From: a bacterium
Lineage (GTDB): Bacteria > Zixibacteria > MSB-5A5 > CAIYYT01
Assembly: GCA_016708315.1 (NCBI GenBank)
Contig: JADJGC010000023.1
Location: 248,001 to 312,000 of the forward strand
Length of the DNA stretch: 64,000 nucleotides
Direction: 5' to 3'
The position numbers were made by a program, and so were the translations under genes. This document shows positions 33,335 through 42,822 of this stretch, one piece after another (positions within the stretch are counted from its first letter, which is position 1; every line of letters begins with the position of its first letter). The notes under the pieces are model-generated. The model was not told where the DNA came from. It did no database searches and saw nothing but the letters and a program-made list of their open reading frames with translations.

Positions 33335-34732
33335 CTATATCGTGCGCGAGAATCGAACACCTTTCGATTCGCCGTTGCTATCGAGGTATGCATCGAAGGT
33401 CATGGCAATGTTGCGGACAAATGTCCGTCCCACTGGAGTAATCTGTAAACCGGTTTCGTCTGAGGTCATCAAATTGTCTTCAAGGAAAATATTCAGACCC
33501 TCATGCTCATTGCGAAAATACTCGTCATACTTCACGGCAAAGAGCTTCTCAATCGCTTGATAATGAAGCCGGAAATTGCACATCAACTGGCTGATTACAT
33601 ATTGGCGAATCAGATCATCCTGGGTCAGATTCATTCCGCGGTATATCGCGAAGCGCTTTTCTCTGATCGCGGTTTCATAGCTGTCAAGTTTGGAGTAGTT
33701 CTGGAAAAATGAATCATTCACGTAACCAATAGCTGACATTCCGAAACCAATCATCTCCGGTGCTGTCTGTACCGTGTAGCCCATAAAATTCCGGTGAAGT
33801 CGACCATCCTTCTGTGCCAATGCCAGCTCATCGTCCGGCAAAGCGAAATGGTCCATTCCGATTTGGCGGTATCCAGCTTTGGTAAACTCTTCCACCGCTG
33901 TCGCGAACAACTGATACTTGACCTCAGTTGTCGGCAAGTCAGCCGATTTGATTGCCATCTGGTTTGCCATGTTTTGTGGAAGATACGCAAAAGAATAAAG
34001 CGCCACTCGATCCGGTCGAAGTGAAATCGATTTCGCCAGCGTCGTCTTGAAACTCTCTACCGATTGCAGCGGCAACCCATATATCAGATCGATGTTGATA
34101 CCGCGAAAATTCATCGTTCGCACTTTTTCAATGATATGCTGCACCCGCTCGTACGACTGAATTCTCCCGATCGCTTCTTGCACCGCCGGATCAAAATCTT
34201 GCGTTCCTATCGAGATGCGATTGAAGCCCACCGATGCCAGGAATTCCAACTGCTCGTCGGTCGTCACTCGCGGATCAACTTCGATCGACTTCTCGGCGCC
34301 TGCAATGAACTTGAATCGGTCGTCAATCACCTTCAGCACGATTTCCAGTCCGCGACAACCAACGAATGTCGGTGTGCCGCCTCCCAAATGAAGCTGACTA
34401 ACATTGCGGCGCTCGCCCAGATGCTCGGACGTGTTGATTATCTCCAGGGCGAGATCCGCAACATACTTGTTCACTCGGTCAGGATTGTTCGTTATGACTG
34501 TGTTGCATCCGCAGTAGAAACAGCGTTTGCGGCAGAATGGAATATGGCAATACAACGCCAGCGGCAGGTCCGTCTTTGCGCCTGTCGCCTGAAGCGCCGC
34601 AACGTACTGCTCGGCGCCAATCTCATTGCTCCACACCGGAACTGTCGGATAGCTCGTATAGCGCGGGCCGGGGCGGTCGTACTTGCGCAGCAACTCTATC
34701 GGAACCTGCGTATATGTCTGTTCAGCTGGCAT
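33335..34732 (-). CDS. hemN: Oxygen-independent coproporphyrinogen III oxidase (radical SAM)
   Basis: The 465-residue radical SAM enzyme has the iron-sulphur motif CHIPFCRKRCFYCGC (Cx3CxxC), GGGTPTF and the HemN hallmark RYTSYPTVPVW near the start. ATG 34732 is taken; a TTG two codons earlier overlaps the hemE stop. It decarboxylates coproporphyrinogen III anaerobically. Its pairing with an O2-type HemG/HemY enzyme is worth noting. Confidence 0.95.
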   Translation of the reverse strand: MPAEQTYTQVPIELLRKYDRPGPRYTSYPTVPVWSNEIGAEQYVAALQATGAKTDLPLALYCHIPFCRKRCFYCGCNTVITNNPDRVNKYVADLALEIINTSEHLGERRNVSQLHLGGGTPTFVGCRGLEIVLKVIDDRFKFIAGAEKSIEVDPRVTTDEQLEFLASVGFNRISIGTQDFDPAVQEAIGRIQSYERVQHIIEKVRTMNFRGINIDLIYGLPLQSVESFKTTLAKSISLRPDRVALYSFAYLPQNMANQMAIKSADLPTTEVKYQLFATAVEEFTKAGYRQIGMDHFALPDDELALAQKDGRLHRNFMGYTVQTAPEMIGFGMSAIGYVNDSFFQNYSKLDSYETAIREKRFAIYRGMNLTQDDLIRQYVISQLMCNFRLHYQAIEKLFAVKYDEYFRNEHEGLNIFLEDNLMTSDETGLQITPVGRTFVRNIAMTFDAYLDSNGESKGVRFSRTI

Positions 34733-34734
34733 TG

Positions 34735-35760
34735 TCAATTGCGAAATTTCTTTACGGTTGCAATCATCGTCTCTACCGCGACCAATGGCGTCTCCGGTAG
34801 AATTCCGTGACCAAGATTAAATATCAAATTGTTATGCTTCGGCAGACTCGCCAGTATCGCGTTCGTTCTCTCTGCAATCACTGCCGGAGAATTGAACAGC
34901 ACTGTCGGATCAAGGTTCCCCTGCACAGCCTTACCGCTCAGATTAGCTTCTGCCTTCGCCAACTCGATTCGATAGTCAACTCCAACCGCCTCGCAATCAA
35001 GAGCCGCAACCGCATCTAAGTATGGCGCAACATTGTTCACAAACACGATTCGCGGTACATTCTTCGATTTCACTTTCGCGAGTATTGCCGCGATCGGCCT
35101 TGCCGACCACTCGCAATAATCATCGTGTGCTAAGATTCCTCCCCAGCTGTCGAATATCTGCACTGCATCGGCACCGGCATCAATTTGGTAGCAAAGATAA
35201 TCTCCCACCGACTCAGCCAGCAAATCAATCAGCTGGCGCGCCGCATCAGGATATCGATTGATGAACTTTTTCGCTTTATCAAATGTCTTGGAGCCCTTGC
35301 CTTCCGCAAGATAGCAGAACAATGTAAACGGCGACCCGGCAAATCCAATCAACGGCGTATTCGGCAGTATCTTCTTTATTTCAGCTAGCCCTTCCAATAC
35401 GAAACGCAAATCGCTTTCGATGTTGCATCGCTTAATGGTCTCGACGTCGGCCGGCTTGCTTATCGGCGACCCGATTACCGGTCCGCCATCCGGAAAACTG
35501 ACAGCCACTCCCATCGGTTCGAGAATAGTCAGAATATCCGAAAACAGTATCGCCGCATCGAGATTGAACCGCTCGACCGGTTGACGCACAACTTCGGCAA
35601 TCAACTTCGGCGAACGGCACAGTTCTTGAAACGACACCTTGGCGCGGACCGCAAGATAGTCCGGCAGGTATCGCCCTGCCTGCCGCATGATCCAAACTGG
35701 AATCGGTCCGTCGTTCTTGCCATAGCAAGCTTTGATGAACGGACTATCGGCTATGCGCAT
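34735..35760 (-). CDS. hemE: Uroporphyrinogen decarboxylase
   Basis: The 341-residue product carries the family signature WIMRQAGRYLPDY, the catalytic Asp in ILFSDILTI and the C-terminal FNLGHGILPETP. It converts uroporphyrinogen III to coproporphyrinogen III. It overlaps the end of hemL by 10 bases. Confidence 0.96.
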   Translation of the reverse strand: MRIADSPFIKACYGKNDGPIPVWIMRQAGRYLPDYLAVRAKVSFQELCRSPKLIAEVVRQPVERFNLDAAILFSDILTILEPMGVAVSFPDGGPVIGSPISKPADVETIKRCNIESDLRFVLEGLAEIKKILPNTPLIGFAGSPFTLFCYLAEGKGSKTFDKAKKFINRYPDAARQLIDLLAESVGDYLCYQIDAGADAVQIFDSWGGILAHDDYCEWSARPIAAILAKVKSKNVPRIVFVNNVAPYLDAVAALDCEAVGVDYRIELAKAEANLSGKAVQGNLDPTVLFNSPAVIAERTNAILASLPKHNNLIFNLGHGILPETPLVAVETMIATVKKFRN

Positions 35761-37067
35761 AAATGCGCTTCTTTCTTGATTGCCGTGGCAAGAATCGTCG
35801 CCGCCTGCTCCAGAAGCTCATCTGTATGTGCCGCTGACAAGAAACAGACTTCGTATCCGGATGGCGGCAGGTAGATGCCCTGATCAAGAATCTTCGAGTG
35901 CATCCGATTGTAGTGCGAGATTCCATCAGTGCTTATAGTGTGCGCCGCGCGTGGCAGATCATTTTGGAATACGATCCAGTAAATCGACCCCACTCCCGCC
36001 ACATTGACGAGATTGTCGCGCAACTGTTCCATCAACAACGTGACGAAACGACGATTCTTCTCTTCCAAATCTTTGTATATCTTTCCATCAGCAAGTTTTT
36101 TCAGCGTCGCCAAACCGGCAGTCATTGCAACCGGATTGCCGGACAGCGTTCCTGCCTGATACACCGGCCCCAATGGCGAGAGCATGTTCATTATATCCGC
36201 GCGTCCACCGAAAGCGCCAACCGGCATGCCGCCGCCTATGATCTTACCGTATGTGACGAGATCCGGACGTAGCCCATAGTATGCCGCTGCACCGCCAAGA
36301 CCGATGCGGAATCCGGTAATCACTTCGTCAAGTATCAACAGCGCGCCGTGACGTTCCGTCAGTGCACGTAACAGTCGCATATAGTCATGTCGTTGAATCA
36401 GCAATCCGTTGTTGGCAGGAATTCCCTCGATGATCACTGCAGCCAACTCATCACCGTGCTTGGCGAAGAAATCCTGAAGTGCGTCTTCATCATCCAGCGG
36501 CAGCACAGCAGTCTGGCTGGTAATTGCTTCCGGCACACCCGCTGATGACGGCTGTCCAAATGTCGCAAGTCCCGATCCGGCCTTGACCAACAGATGGTCA
36601 CAGTGTCCGTGATAGCACCCGTCGAACTTCAGAATCAAATCACGTTTTGTGAATCCGCGGGCGACGCGGATTGCCGACATTACGGCTTCCGTTCCCGAAG
36701 ACACAAATCGAATCTTCTCGACAACATCCACATGTTGGACGATGAACTGCGCGAGTTCGTACTCAAGTTCAGTTGAGGCGCCGAACGTCATTCCTTTGTC
36801 GATCTGCGCCTTCACTGCAGAGACGACATCCTTGTCGACATGCCCGAGAATCAACGGTCCCCACGAGTTGCAAAAATCCAGATACTTGTTGCCGTCAACA
36901 TCATAGAGGTACGCACCATTGCCCTTGGCGATGAACTTCGGAGTTCCGCCTACCGATTTGAACGCGCGTACCGGTGAGTTCACACCGCCGGGTATGATCT
37001 CCGACGACAATTCCATTAACTTGCGCGATTTCGCGCTATCAAATCCAACCTTAGTTATGCCAGCCAT
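35751..37067 (-). CDS. hemL: Glutamate-1-semialdehyde 2,1-aminomutase
   Basis: The 438-residue PLP enzyme makes 5-aminolevulinate. It has the signature GGVNSPVRAFKSVGG, DEVITGFR, and the PLP lysine in VTYGKIIGGGMPVGAFGG. With hemA it forms the C5 pathway. It overlaps hemB by 17 bases, consistent with translational coupling. Confidence 0.96.
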   Translation of the reverse strand: MAGITKVGFDSAKSRKLMELSSEIIPGGVNSPVRAFKSVGGTPKFIAKGNGAYLYDVDGNKYLDFCNSWGPLILGHVDKDVVSAVKAQIDKGMTFGASTELEYELAQFIVQHVDVVEKIRFVSSGTEAVMSAIRVARGFTKRDLILKFDGCYHGHCDHLLVKAGSGLATFGQPSSAGVPEAITSQTAVLPLDDEDALQDFFAKHGDELAAVIIEGIPANNGLLIQRHDYMRLLRALTERHGALLILDEVITGFRIGLGGAAAYYGLRPDLVTYGKIIGGGMPVGAFGGRADIMNMLSPLGPVYQAGTLSGNPVAMTAGLATLKKLADGKIYKDLEEKNRRFVTLLMEQLRDNLVNVAGVGSIYWIVFQNDLPRAAHTISTDGISHYNRMHSKILDQGIYLPPSGYEVCFLSAAHTDELLEQAATILATAIKKEAHLCA

Positions 37068-38028
37068 TTTTCAGTAAGTCCTTCAAATGATAGGTCAAGA
37101 TTATCGAGGCTCCCGCTCGCGTAATCGCCGTCAGGTTCTCCAGAACCATCGTTTTCTCGTCGGCAAGTCCCGCCTGCGCCAGGAGCTTCACAGCTGTGTA
37201 CTCGCCCGAAACATTATATGCCGCTATCGGCAATTCAGTATTCGCCGCAAAATCGGAAATGATATCCAAATATGCCAGCGCCGGTTTAACCATTACAATA
37301 TCTGCACCCTCGTCTTCGTCCAACTGTAGCTCGCGCAATGCTTCGCGTCGATTGCGAAAATCCATCTGGTAGCCTTTGCGGTCGCCCTTTCCGGGAGCCG
37401 AATTTGCGGCTTCCCGGAATGGGCCGTAGTAAGCGGAGGCGTACTTAGCGGAATATGCGAGGATTAAAGTGTCATAGTAATTTTCAGATTCGAGCGCCTT
37501 GCGAATCGAGCCAACTCGGCCATCCATCATATCCGACGGACCAACGCAGTCGCAGCCGGCCTTAGCCAATTCAACGGCCATCTTGCTCAAAACCGCGACC
37601 GACTTGTCGTTGTCTATCTTGCCGTTCAGCGTTACTCCACAGTGGCCGGTGTCGGTATAAGCGCACAAACAAACGTCGGCGCTCACAAAGAGATCGTCGC
37701 CGAACTTGTTCTTCAGTTCCTTGGTAGCTTTGATTACCGGATTCTTGTCGTCCCATCCGGAAGTTGCCATCACATCTTTTCGGTCAGTTACTCCGAAGAG
37801 CATGATCTTGTCAATACCAAGTTTCTTATCTTCGTCAATTGACTTCACCAACGAATCTACCGAGTCCCGATATATCCCGGGAAGCCCTTTGATTTCATCG
37901 TGGATTCCTGTCCCATCGGTCACGAAGTAAGGCTGGATCATACCTTTGACGTTCAAACTTGTTTGAGCAGTCAGGTCGCGAATGATCTGATTCCGACGAA
38001 GGCGACGTGGGCGAATCGGGCGTTCCAT
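37051..38028 (-). CDS. hemB: Delta-aminolevulinic acid dehydratase (porphobilinogen synthase)
   Basis: The 325-residue product has the zinc-type cysteine segment ADVCLCAYTDTGHCG and the Schiff-base lysine in MVKPALAYLDII; GPSDMMDGRV is also typical. It condenses two aminolevulinates into porphobilinogen. It directly follows hemD with no gap. Confidence 0.96.
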   Translation of the reverse strand: MERPIRPRRLRRNQIIRDLTAQTSLNVKGMIQPYFVTDGTGIHDEIKGLPGIYRDSVDSLVKSIDEDKKLGIDKIMLFGVTDRKDVMATSGWDDKNPVIKATKELKNKFGDDLFVSADVCLCAYTDTGHCGVTLNGKIDNDKSVAVLSKMAVELAKAGCDCVGPSDMMDGRVGSIRKALESENYYDTLILAYSAKYASAYYGPFREAANSAPGKGDRKGYQMDFRNRREALRELQLDEDEGADIVMVKPALAYLDIISDFAANTELPIAAYNVSGEYTAVKLLAQAGLADEKTMVLENLTAITRAGASIILTYHLKDLLKNGWHN

Positions 38029-38727
38029 TTATACATACTCCAAAACTGAATTTACATCCGCCTGTTCTAACACTCGATAATTGACCCAGCGATGCCGTTC
38101 CATTTCGGCGGCAGTTGTACTTCCAATTGCCAGCAGCCGAGCTTCCGGATCGCCGAATTGCTTGTGAAAAGCCCTCACCATTGACGGCGCAGTGAACAGT
38201 ATCATATCTTCACGTTTGATTCTTGTTACCGAATGCGGGTCTATCGGCTTCTCTACCGATTCGTAACATTCAACTGACTTGTAGTTCATTTTCCGTGCTG
38301 CCAAAAGCGTAGCTGGATCCCAATCTATGTCCTTGGCTCGCGCATACACCAGCGTCTGAGTACACTCCGGATGTCGTTCGACAAACTCGCCGAATAGCAA
38401 TCTACCGTATGCGTCTGACGGTTGAAACGCAGCGTCATACCCGCGTTTCACCAGTGCAGCTTCAGTCTGCCTTCCCACAACTGCAAACTTGGTATCTTTC
38501 GGCAGCTTACATCCAATACTATCGAGCCTCTGAAAAAAGAATTCCACTCCATTGGCACTTGTGAAGAACACCCAACCCACCCTTTCCAAGTCAATATCAT
38601 CCGGCCACGCAAAAGCAATGGGGCGAGTTTCCATTAACGGCAAAGGGACAATTTCGATATCCATAACTGTAGCGCGACTTGCAAGTTCATAAAGCTGTTC
38701 CTTTGACCGCGTGACTGCTATACGCAT
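38029..38727 (-). CDS. hemD: Uroporphyrinogen-III synthase
   Basis: The 232-residue HemD-like protein starts MRIAVTRSKEQ. ATG 38727 is chosen because AAGGAGATTCAGT precedes it; the longer frame to 38817 lies inside hemC. Typical elements: WVFFTSANGVEFFFQRL in the first half and ILFTAPSMVRAFHKQFG in the second. Sequence conservation in this family is low, so the operon position (after hemC) supports the call. Confidence 0.9.
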   Translation of the reverse strand: MRIAVTRSKEQLYELASRATVMDIEIVPLPLMETRPIAFAWPDDIDLERVGWVFFTSANGVEFFFQRLDSIGCKLPKDTKFAVVGRQTEAALVKRGYDAAFQPSDAYGRLLFGEFVERHPECTQTLVYARAKDIDWDPATLLAARKMNYKSVECYESVEKPIDPHSVTRIKREDMILFTAPSMVRAFHKQFGDPEARLLAIGSTTAAEMERHRWVNYRVLEQADVNSVLEYV

Positions 38728-39641
38728 ACTGAATCTCCTTGTAGCGTCGCATACGCCCGGTTTACCATTTGTTCGATGTTCGTACCTTGCACGTCGGCCG
38801 ACTTCATGCCGATCCATTCATCCTTGTATTGCACACCAAGCACCGCCTTGAGCCGGTACTCTTCTCCCTGTTTGTCAGACCACACACCAAGCGGAAGCGA
38901 GCATCCCGATCCAAACTTGCGCAGCAGACCCCGCTCCAACTCAGCTTGCTTCAGCTCTTCTTGCGATCCCATTTTGGCGATGACAGCTTCGACGCGCGGA
39001 TCATTCTCTCTAATCTGAATTCCCAAGATTCCCTGGGCCGGCGCTGGTAGAAATACCTGCGGATCAAGTTCAATCGCGTCAAGATCGCTCACATCGAGCT
39101 GAAGGCGTTTCACTCCCGCCGAAGCAATCAAGATTGCATCATACAAACCCTCGCGCAGTTTGCGAATGCGCGTTGGCACATTGCCGCGTAGATCGTTTAT
39201 CTTCAAAGTCGGATTGTGATAATGCAATTGCGCTTTCCTGCGTGCAGAGCTGGTGCCAATGATTCCGCCCTCCCGAACCGGAATGACACCATCTCCTGCA
39301 CGCGAAGATTTTCGTATCAGCAACATCTCACTGCGATCGGCGCGATAACCGGCAGCTCCCAATTTCAACCCCGCCGGCTGTGTCGTCATCAAATCCTTGA
39401 GCGAATGCACGGCAAGGTCAATCTCATTCTTGAGCAACGCTTCTTCGAGTTCCTTCGTGAAGAACCCTTTCCCTTCCATTTTGTCGAACGACACATTGTC
39501 AATCTTGTCGCCGGCAGTCTGGATGATCTTGATTTCAACTTCACACCCATGTTCGCCAATCAGGATATCACGGATGAAGTTTGCCTGATAAAGTGCGAGG
39601 TCCGAACCACGCGATCCAATGATCAACTTTGTTGCGGTCAT
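38718..39641 (-). CDS. hemC: Porphobilinogen deaminase (hydroxymethylbilane synthase)
   Basis: The 307-residue product has IGSRGSDLALYQA, DLAVHSLKDLMT, RRKAQL, NDLRGNVPTRIRKL and the dipyrromethane-cofactor cysteine in GSGCSLPLGV. It overlaps hemA by 4 bases and hemD by 10. Confidence 0.96.
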   Translation of the reverse strand: MTATKLIIGSRGSDLALYQANFIRDILIGEHGCEVEIKIIQTAGDKIDNVSFDKMEGKGFFTKELEEALLKNEIDLAVHSLKDLMTTQPAGLKLGAAGYRADRSEMLLIRKSSRAGDGVIPVREGGIIGTSSARRKAQLHYHNPTLKINDLRGNVPTRIRKLREGLYDAILIASAGVKRLQLDVSDLDAIELDPQVFLPAPAQGILGIQIRENDPRVEAVIAKMGSQEELKQAELERGLLRKFGSGCSLPLGVWSDKQGEEYRLKAVLGVQYKDEWIGMKSADVQGTNIEQMVNRAYATLQGDSVCV

Positions 39642-40906
39642 ATTGCTTCTTTGCGAATATTCTTGATTTCTGCGATTTCCAAGTCAGAACCCATTTCCAC
39701 CAGTTTATTGGAGAGAACCTTAACCGGTTGAAATGCCGAGTTTGCGACCAGCTTGGTCACCAACCGATATACAGCCTCTTTGTCCTCTTCCGAAAGACCC
39801 GTCACCTTCTTGGCGAACAAATCATCAAGCGCACTCTTGGCCAGGCGCATCGATTCTTGAAAACTGTCGTGAAAAATAGGCTTCAGTGATACTTCCATGC
39901 GGTCAGAAAAATATTGGTTTACAGCATCCCGCACAATTTCATTCGCCTTGCTGGTCTCCACGAATTTCTGGCGAAGATTTCCATTGCTCTTCGATCTCAG
40001 GTACGGAATGTCTATCAACTTCACTTTCGCATTATCATCAAACTCGCAGCCAAAATCGCGCGGTATCGCGAGATCGATGCACAACACCGGCTTAGTGCGT
40101 TTCGGTAGGCGTTGAATAAATCCGGCATCAAAGATCGGCGCTGTTGCCGCTGTTGCTGAAACGATTGCATCGACGGGAACGCACGAATCAAAGAAATCAC
40201 TCAACGCTACTGCGTCCCCGCCAAATTGATCAGCAAGGGTGTCGGCCTTCTCGGCCGTGCGATTTACGAAAAGAAGCTTTCCGAGTTTGTTGTCCTGTAC
40301 ATAGTGCGCAAGCTTGACTGTCATCGATCCGGTCCCGATCAAGGCTATCGTCGGATCGTCCACCCCTTGCAAATAGCCCGCCAGTTCATCTGCAGCCAAT
40401 GAAGCCATCGAAACCGCGCCGGCGCCGATCTCGGTTTCACGCTTCACCTTCTTGGCAACCACTAAAGCTTCTTCGGAAATATCCTTAAGAGTGGCACCTG
40501 CCAGCCCTGTGGCAAGCGCTTCCATGTATGCATCTCGATACTGACCGACTATCTGATTCTCGCCGACTACCAGAGATTCAAGCGAGGCGGTCGTCCTGAA
40601 CAAATGAGCAACCGCCTCCCGTCCCGTGTAATGATAGAAGTCGTTCGGGAAAAATCCCAAACCCTTCGTGTCGCGGAAGAAGTAATCAATCAGCTTGTGG
40701 AGCAGTTTGGAGCCGGCATACTCGCCGGTGGAAACATATACAAATTCGACACGGTTGCAGGTGGCCAGGTAGACTATCTCACTCAAACCGAGTGCGGTTT
40801 TGAGGGAACGCAGAACTTCGACCCGCTCGGTTCGTTCCACCGTCAGGTGCTCAAGCAGCTTCATGTTTTGCTGCCAGATCGATGTTCCGATTATTCCAAA
40901 TTCCAT
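39638..40906 (-). CDS. hemA: Glutamyl-tRNA reductase
   Basis: First gene of the haem operon, and the first committed step from glutamyl-tRNA. It has the catalytic cysteine in LATCNRVEFVYVS, GENQIVGQYRDAY, IGTGSM in the NADPH fold and DLAIPRDF. ATG 40906 (MEFGIIG) is preferred because AGGA lies 6 nt upstream; ATG 40912 is also possible. The enzyme is usually feedback-regulated by haem. Confidence 0.95.
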   Translation of the reverse strand: MEFGIIGTSIWQQNMKLLEHLTVERTERVEVLRSLKTALGLSEIVYLATCNRVEFVYVSTGEYAGSKLLHKLIDYFFRDTKGLGFFPNDFYHYTGREAVAHLFRTTASLESLVVGENQIVGQYRDAYMEALATGLAGATLKDISEEALVVAKKVKRETEIGAGAVSMASLAADELAGYLQGVDDPTIALIGTGSMTVKLAHYVQDNKLGKLLFVNRTAEKADTLADQFGGDAVALSDFFDSCVPVDAIVSATAATAPIFDAGFIQRLPKRTKPVLCIDLAIPRDFGCEFDDNAKVKLIDIPYLRSKSNGNLRQKFVETSKANEIVRDAVNQYFSDRMEVSLKPIFHDSFQESMRLAKSALDDLFAKKVTGLSEEDKEAVYRLVTKLVANSAFQPVKVLSNKLVEMGSDLEIAEIKNIRKEAI

Positions 40907-41379
40907 AGTCATTCCTAATCTCACCTGAGTCTATCGTCTTTCGTTGCGTAGAAGTTAAAAGAAACCGTACTTTAATTGTCACCTAATTGTCACAGATTGT
41001 GAAAAAAATAACAAATTCGGATAAAAACCGTATGAAAGCGCATTAGCAAGCTTGGTCGTTTTAGGGTTGCGGCTTGAACATTCATAATGCATTATGCAAT
41101 AACGACTTATTGCGCGTGATGCAATAGCGCTTTATCCGCGTCGACCTGTCGGTTCAATTGCCACAATCCCTATCAGAGATGTCACCATAATTGTCAAGTA
41201 TGTGCCTACATTCACAATCTTCACCCTGCAATCACACTCCCGTCCAGACCCAAACGCAGTTCTTGGATTTCTGAGCTTTTCGACATAAGTTAGCCTTTCA
41301 AAATTGCTCGCGGATTGGAACAGTGCTTGACGCTCCAAGCTCGCGCTATGACTGAACTTGAAGGAGTGATTTCGATACA
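40907..41379. promoter_or_regulatory. Divergent regulatory region of haem operon: direct repeats and palindromes
   Basis: TAATTGTCAC occurs twice 11 bp apart (40973-40982 and 40984-40993), with a partial third copy at 41188-41196. A 14-bp palindrome CATAATGCATTATG (41083-41096) abuts GCAATAA/TTATTGC (41096-41113). These look like operators for a regulator of hemA or the divergent epimerase gene. I do not recognise the consensus, and no clear promoter hexamers were found. Confidence 0.4.
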
Positions 41380-42429
41380 ATGAGTAAGAATTATCTGATT
41401 ACCGGCGGCGCCGGATTCCTGGGAATCAACCTCGTCCGCTACCTGCTCGCCAAAGGCCAACGCGTTGTTACCCTCGACATTGCCCCATTTGACTACGCCG
41501 ACGTTCGCGACAAGATCCGCGTCGTCGATGGCGACATCCGCAAACCTGACAATGTCCGCGATTCCTTGCGCGATGTCGATATCGTCGTCCACGCAGCAGC
41601 AGCATTGCCGCTCTACAAACCCGAAGACATCTACTCTACCGATATTGAAGGTACCCGCATCGTCATGGAAGAATCAATGCGTGCCGGTGTCAAGCGCGTC
41701 ATCCACATATCGACGACAGCCGTCTACGGCATTCCTGATCATCACCCTTTGCTCGAGGATGACCCGATGCACGGCGTCGGTCCCTACGGTATCGCCAAGG
41801 TCAAAGCCGAAGAGGTCTGCCTCGAATTTCGCAAGAAAGGTCTCTGCGTTCCGATCTTGCGCCCCAAATCCTTCATCGGTCCCGAACGACTCGGCGTCTT
41901 CGCGATGTTCTACGAGTGGGCGCGCGATGGCCACAGCTTCCCGATTCTCGGCAAAGGCAACAACCCTTATCAATACCTCGATGTCGAAGACCTCTGCGAT
42001 GTCATCTGGCTGACTGCGACCCTCCCCGACGAAACCGTCAACGACACCTTCAACATCGGCGCCAAAATCTTCGGCACGCCGCGCACCGACTTCCAGGCTG
42101 TTCTCGACCGCGCCGGCAAGGGCCGCAAGGTTGTCTCGCTTCCCGAAGCCCCTGCTATCTGGACTTTGCGTTTTCTGGAAATGCTCAATCTCTCACCGCT
42201 CTACAAGTGGATCTATGAGACTGCCGGCAAAGAGTCCTTTGTCTCGATCGAAAAAGCCGAGAAGAAACTCGGCTATGCCCCCAAGTATTCCAACAAGGAC
42301 GCACTCCTTCGCAACTACGAATGGTATCTCGCCAACGCCGACAAACTATCCAACTCTGGCGGCGGCGGTGTCACCCATCGCGTCCCCTGGAAACAAGGCG
42401 CCCTCAAAATTGCGAAGATGTTCTTTTGA
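41380..42429 (+). CDS. NAD-dependent epimerase/dehydratase (extended SDR)
   Basis: The 349-residue extended SDR has the glycine motif ITGGAGFLGINL, catalytic ISTTAVYG and the YxxxK of GPYGIAKVK. GGAG lies upstream of the ATG. It acts on a nucleotide sugar or similar substrate. The substrate is not assignable, and no sugar-pathway genes adjoin it. It has strong C-ending codon preference, like the phosphohexomutase at 44983. Confidence 0.9.
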   Translation: MSKNYLITGGAGFLGINLVRYLLAKGQRVVTLDIAPFDYADVRDKIRVVDGDIRKPDNVRDSLRDVDIVVHAAAALPLYKPEDIYSTDIEGTRIVMEESMRAGVKRVIHISTTAVYGIPDHHPLLEDDPMHGVGPYGIAKVKAEEVCLEFRKKGLCVPILRPKSFIGPERLGVFAMFYEWARDGHSFPILGKGNNPYQYLDVEDLCDVIWLTATLPDETVNDTFNIGAKIFGTPRTDFQAVLDRAGKGRKVVSLPEAPAIWTLRFLEMLNLSPLYKWIYETAGKESFVSIEKAEKKLGYAPKYSNKDALLRNYEWYLANADKLSNSGGGGVTHRVPWKQGALKIAKMFF

Positions 42430-42822
42430 TTTCGTAGATCATTGATTTGATGTCATTCCCGCGAACGCGGGAATCCAGTTCCGTAGGTCGGGTTCCCAGC
42501 GAAGCGCGGAACCCGACATTGCTGAATCACAACCCCTGCCACCAACTGGTCAAAAATGACCCAGCGTCTTCTCCGTTAATTGATGGGATTGCCGCCATCA
42601 CGGCATATCCATAAGCAAATTCCCCTCTTGTCGAAGATCCCGCTTGCGGGAAGAGGGGTGCCTTGATCGCGCGATCCGCCGCGGCGGAGAGCGCGATCAA
42701 GGTGGGGTGTGTTCTGGCACCTAGTCGTGCATATCCTCACACCACAAAACCTCGTGACTGTCATGCCCGCGAAAGCGGGGATCCAGCAAGGGCATATTGG
42801 TAGGGCATTAAGTCATTCCCCC
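42430..42822. repeat. Intergenic cluster of palindromic REP-like elements
   Basis: It contains ATTCCCGCGAACGCGGGAAT (42455-42474), the hairpin GTCGGGTTCC/GGAACCCGAC (42487-42496 with 42508-42517), copy 1 of a 97-bp two-hairpin repeat (42618-42714) and a second element of the first kind, CCCGCGAAAGCGGGG (from 42766). No coding potential was seen. The minus-strand frame at 42576-42764 is only the repeat. Confidence 0.8.
42618..42714 (+). repeat. 97-bp two-hairpin repeat, copy 1
   Basis: Hairpin 1 pairs CCCCTCTT with AAGAGGGG around CCCGCTTGCGGG. Hairpin 2 pairs CCTTGATCGCGC with GCGCGATCAAGG around CCGCCGCGGCGG. Copy 2 (44080-44176) is nearly identical and in the same orientation. Confidence 0.85.

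Noticed and set aside
40990..41003. TCACAGATTGTGA as a CRP/FNR or Rex site before hemA
   Set aside because: The half-sites are in the opposite orientation to CRP (TGTGA-N6-TCACA) and the spacer is wrong for Rex.
42576..42764. Small minus-strand frames at 42576-42764 and 43996-44178 that resemble each other
   Set aside because: Their similarity comes entirely from the 97-bp hairpin repeat; neither has a ribosome site.
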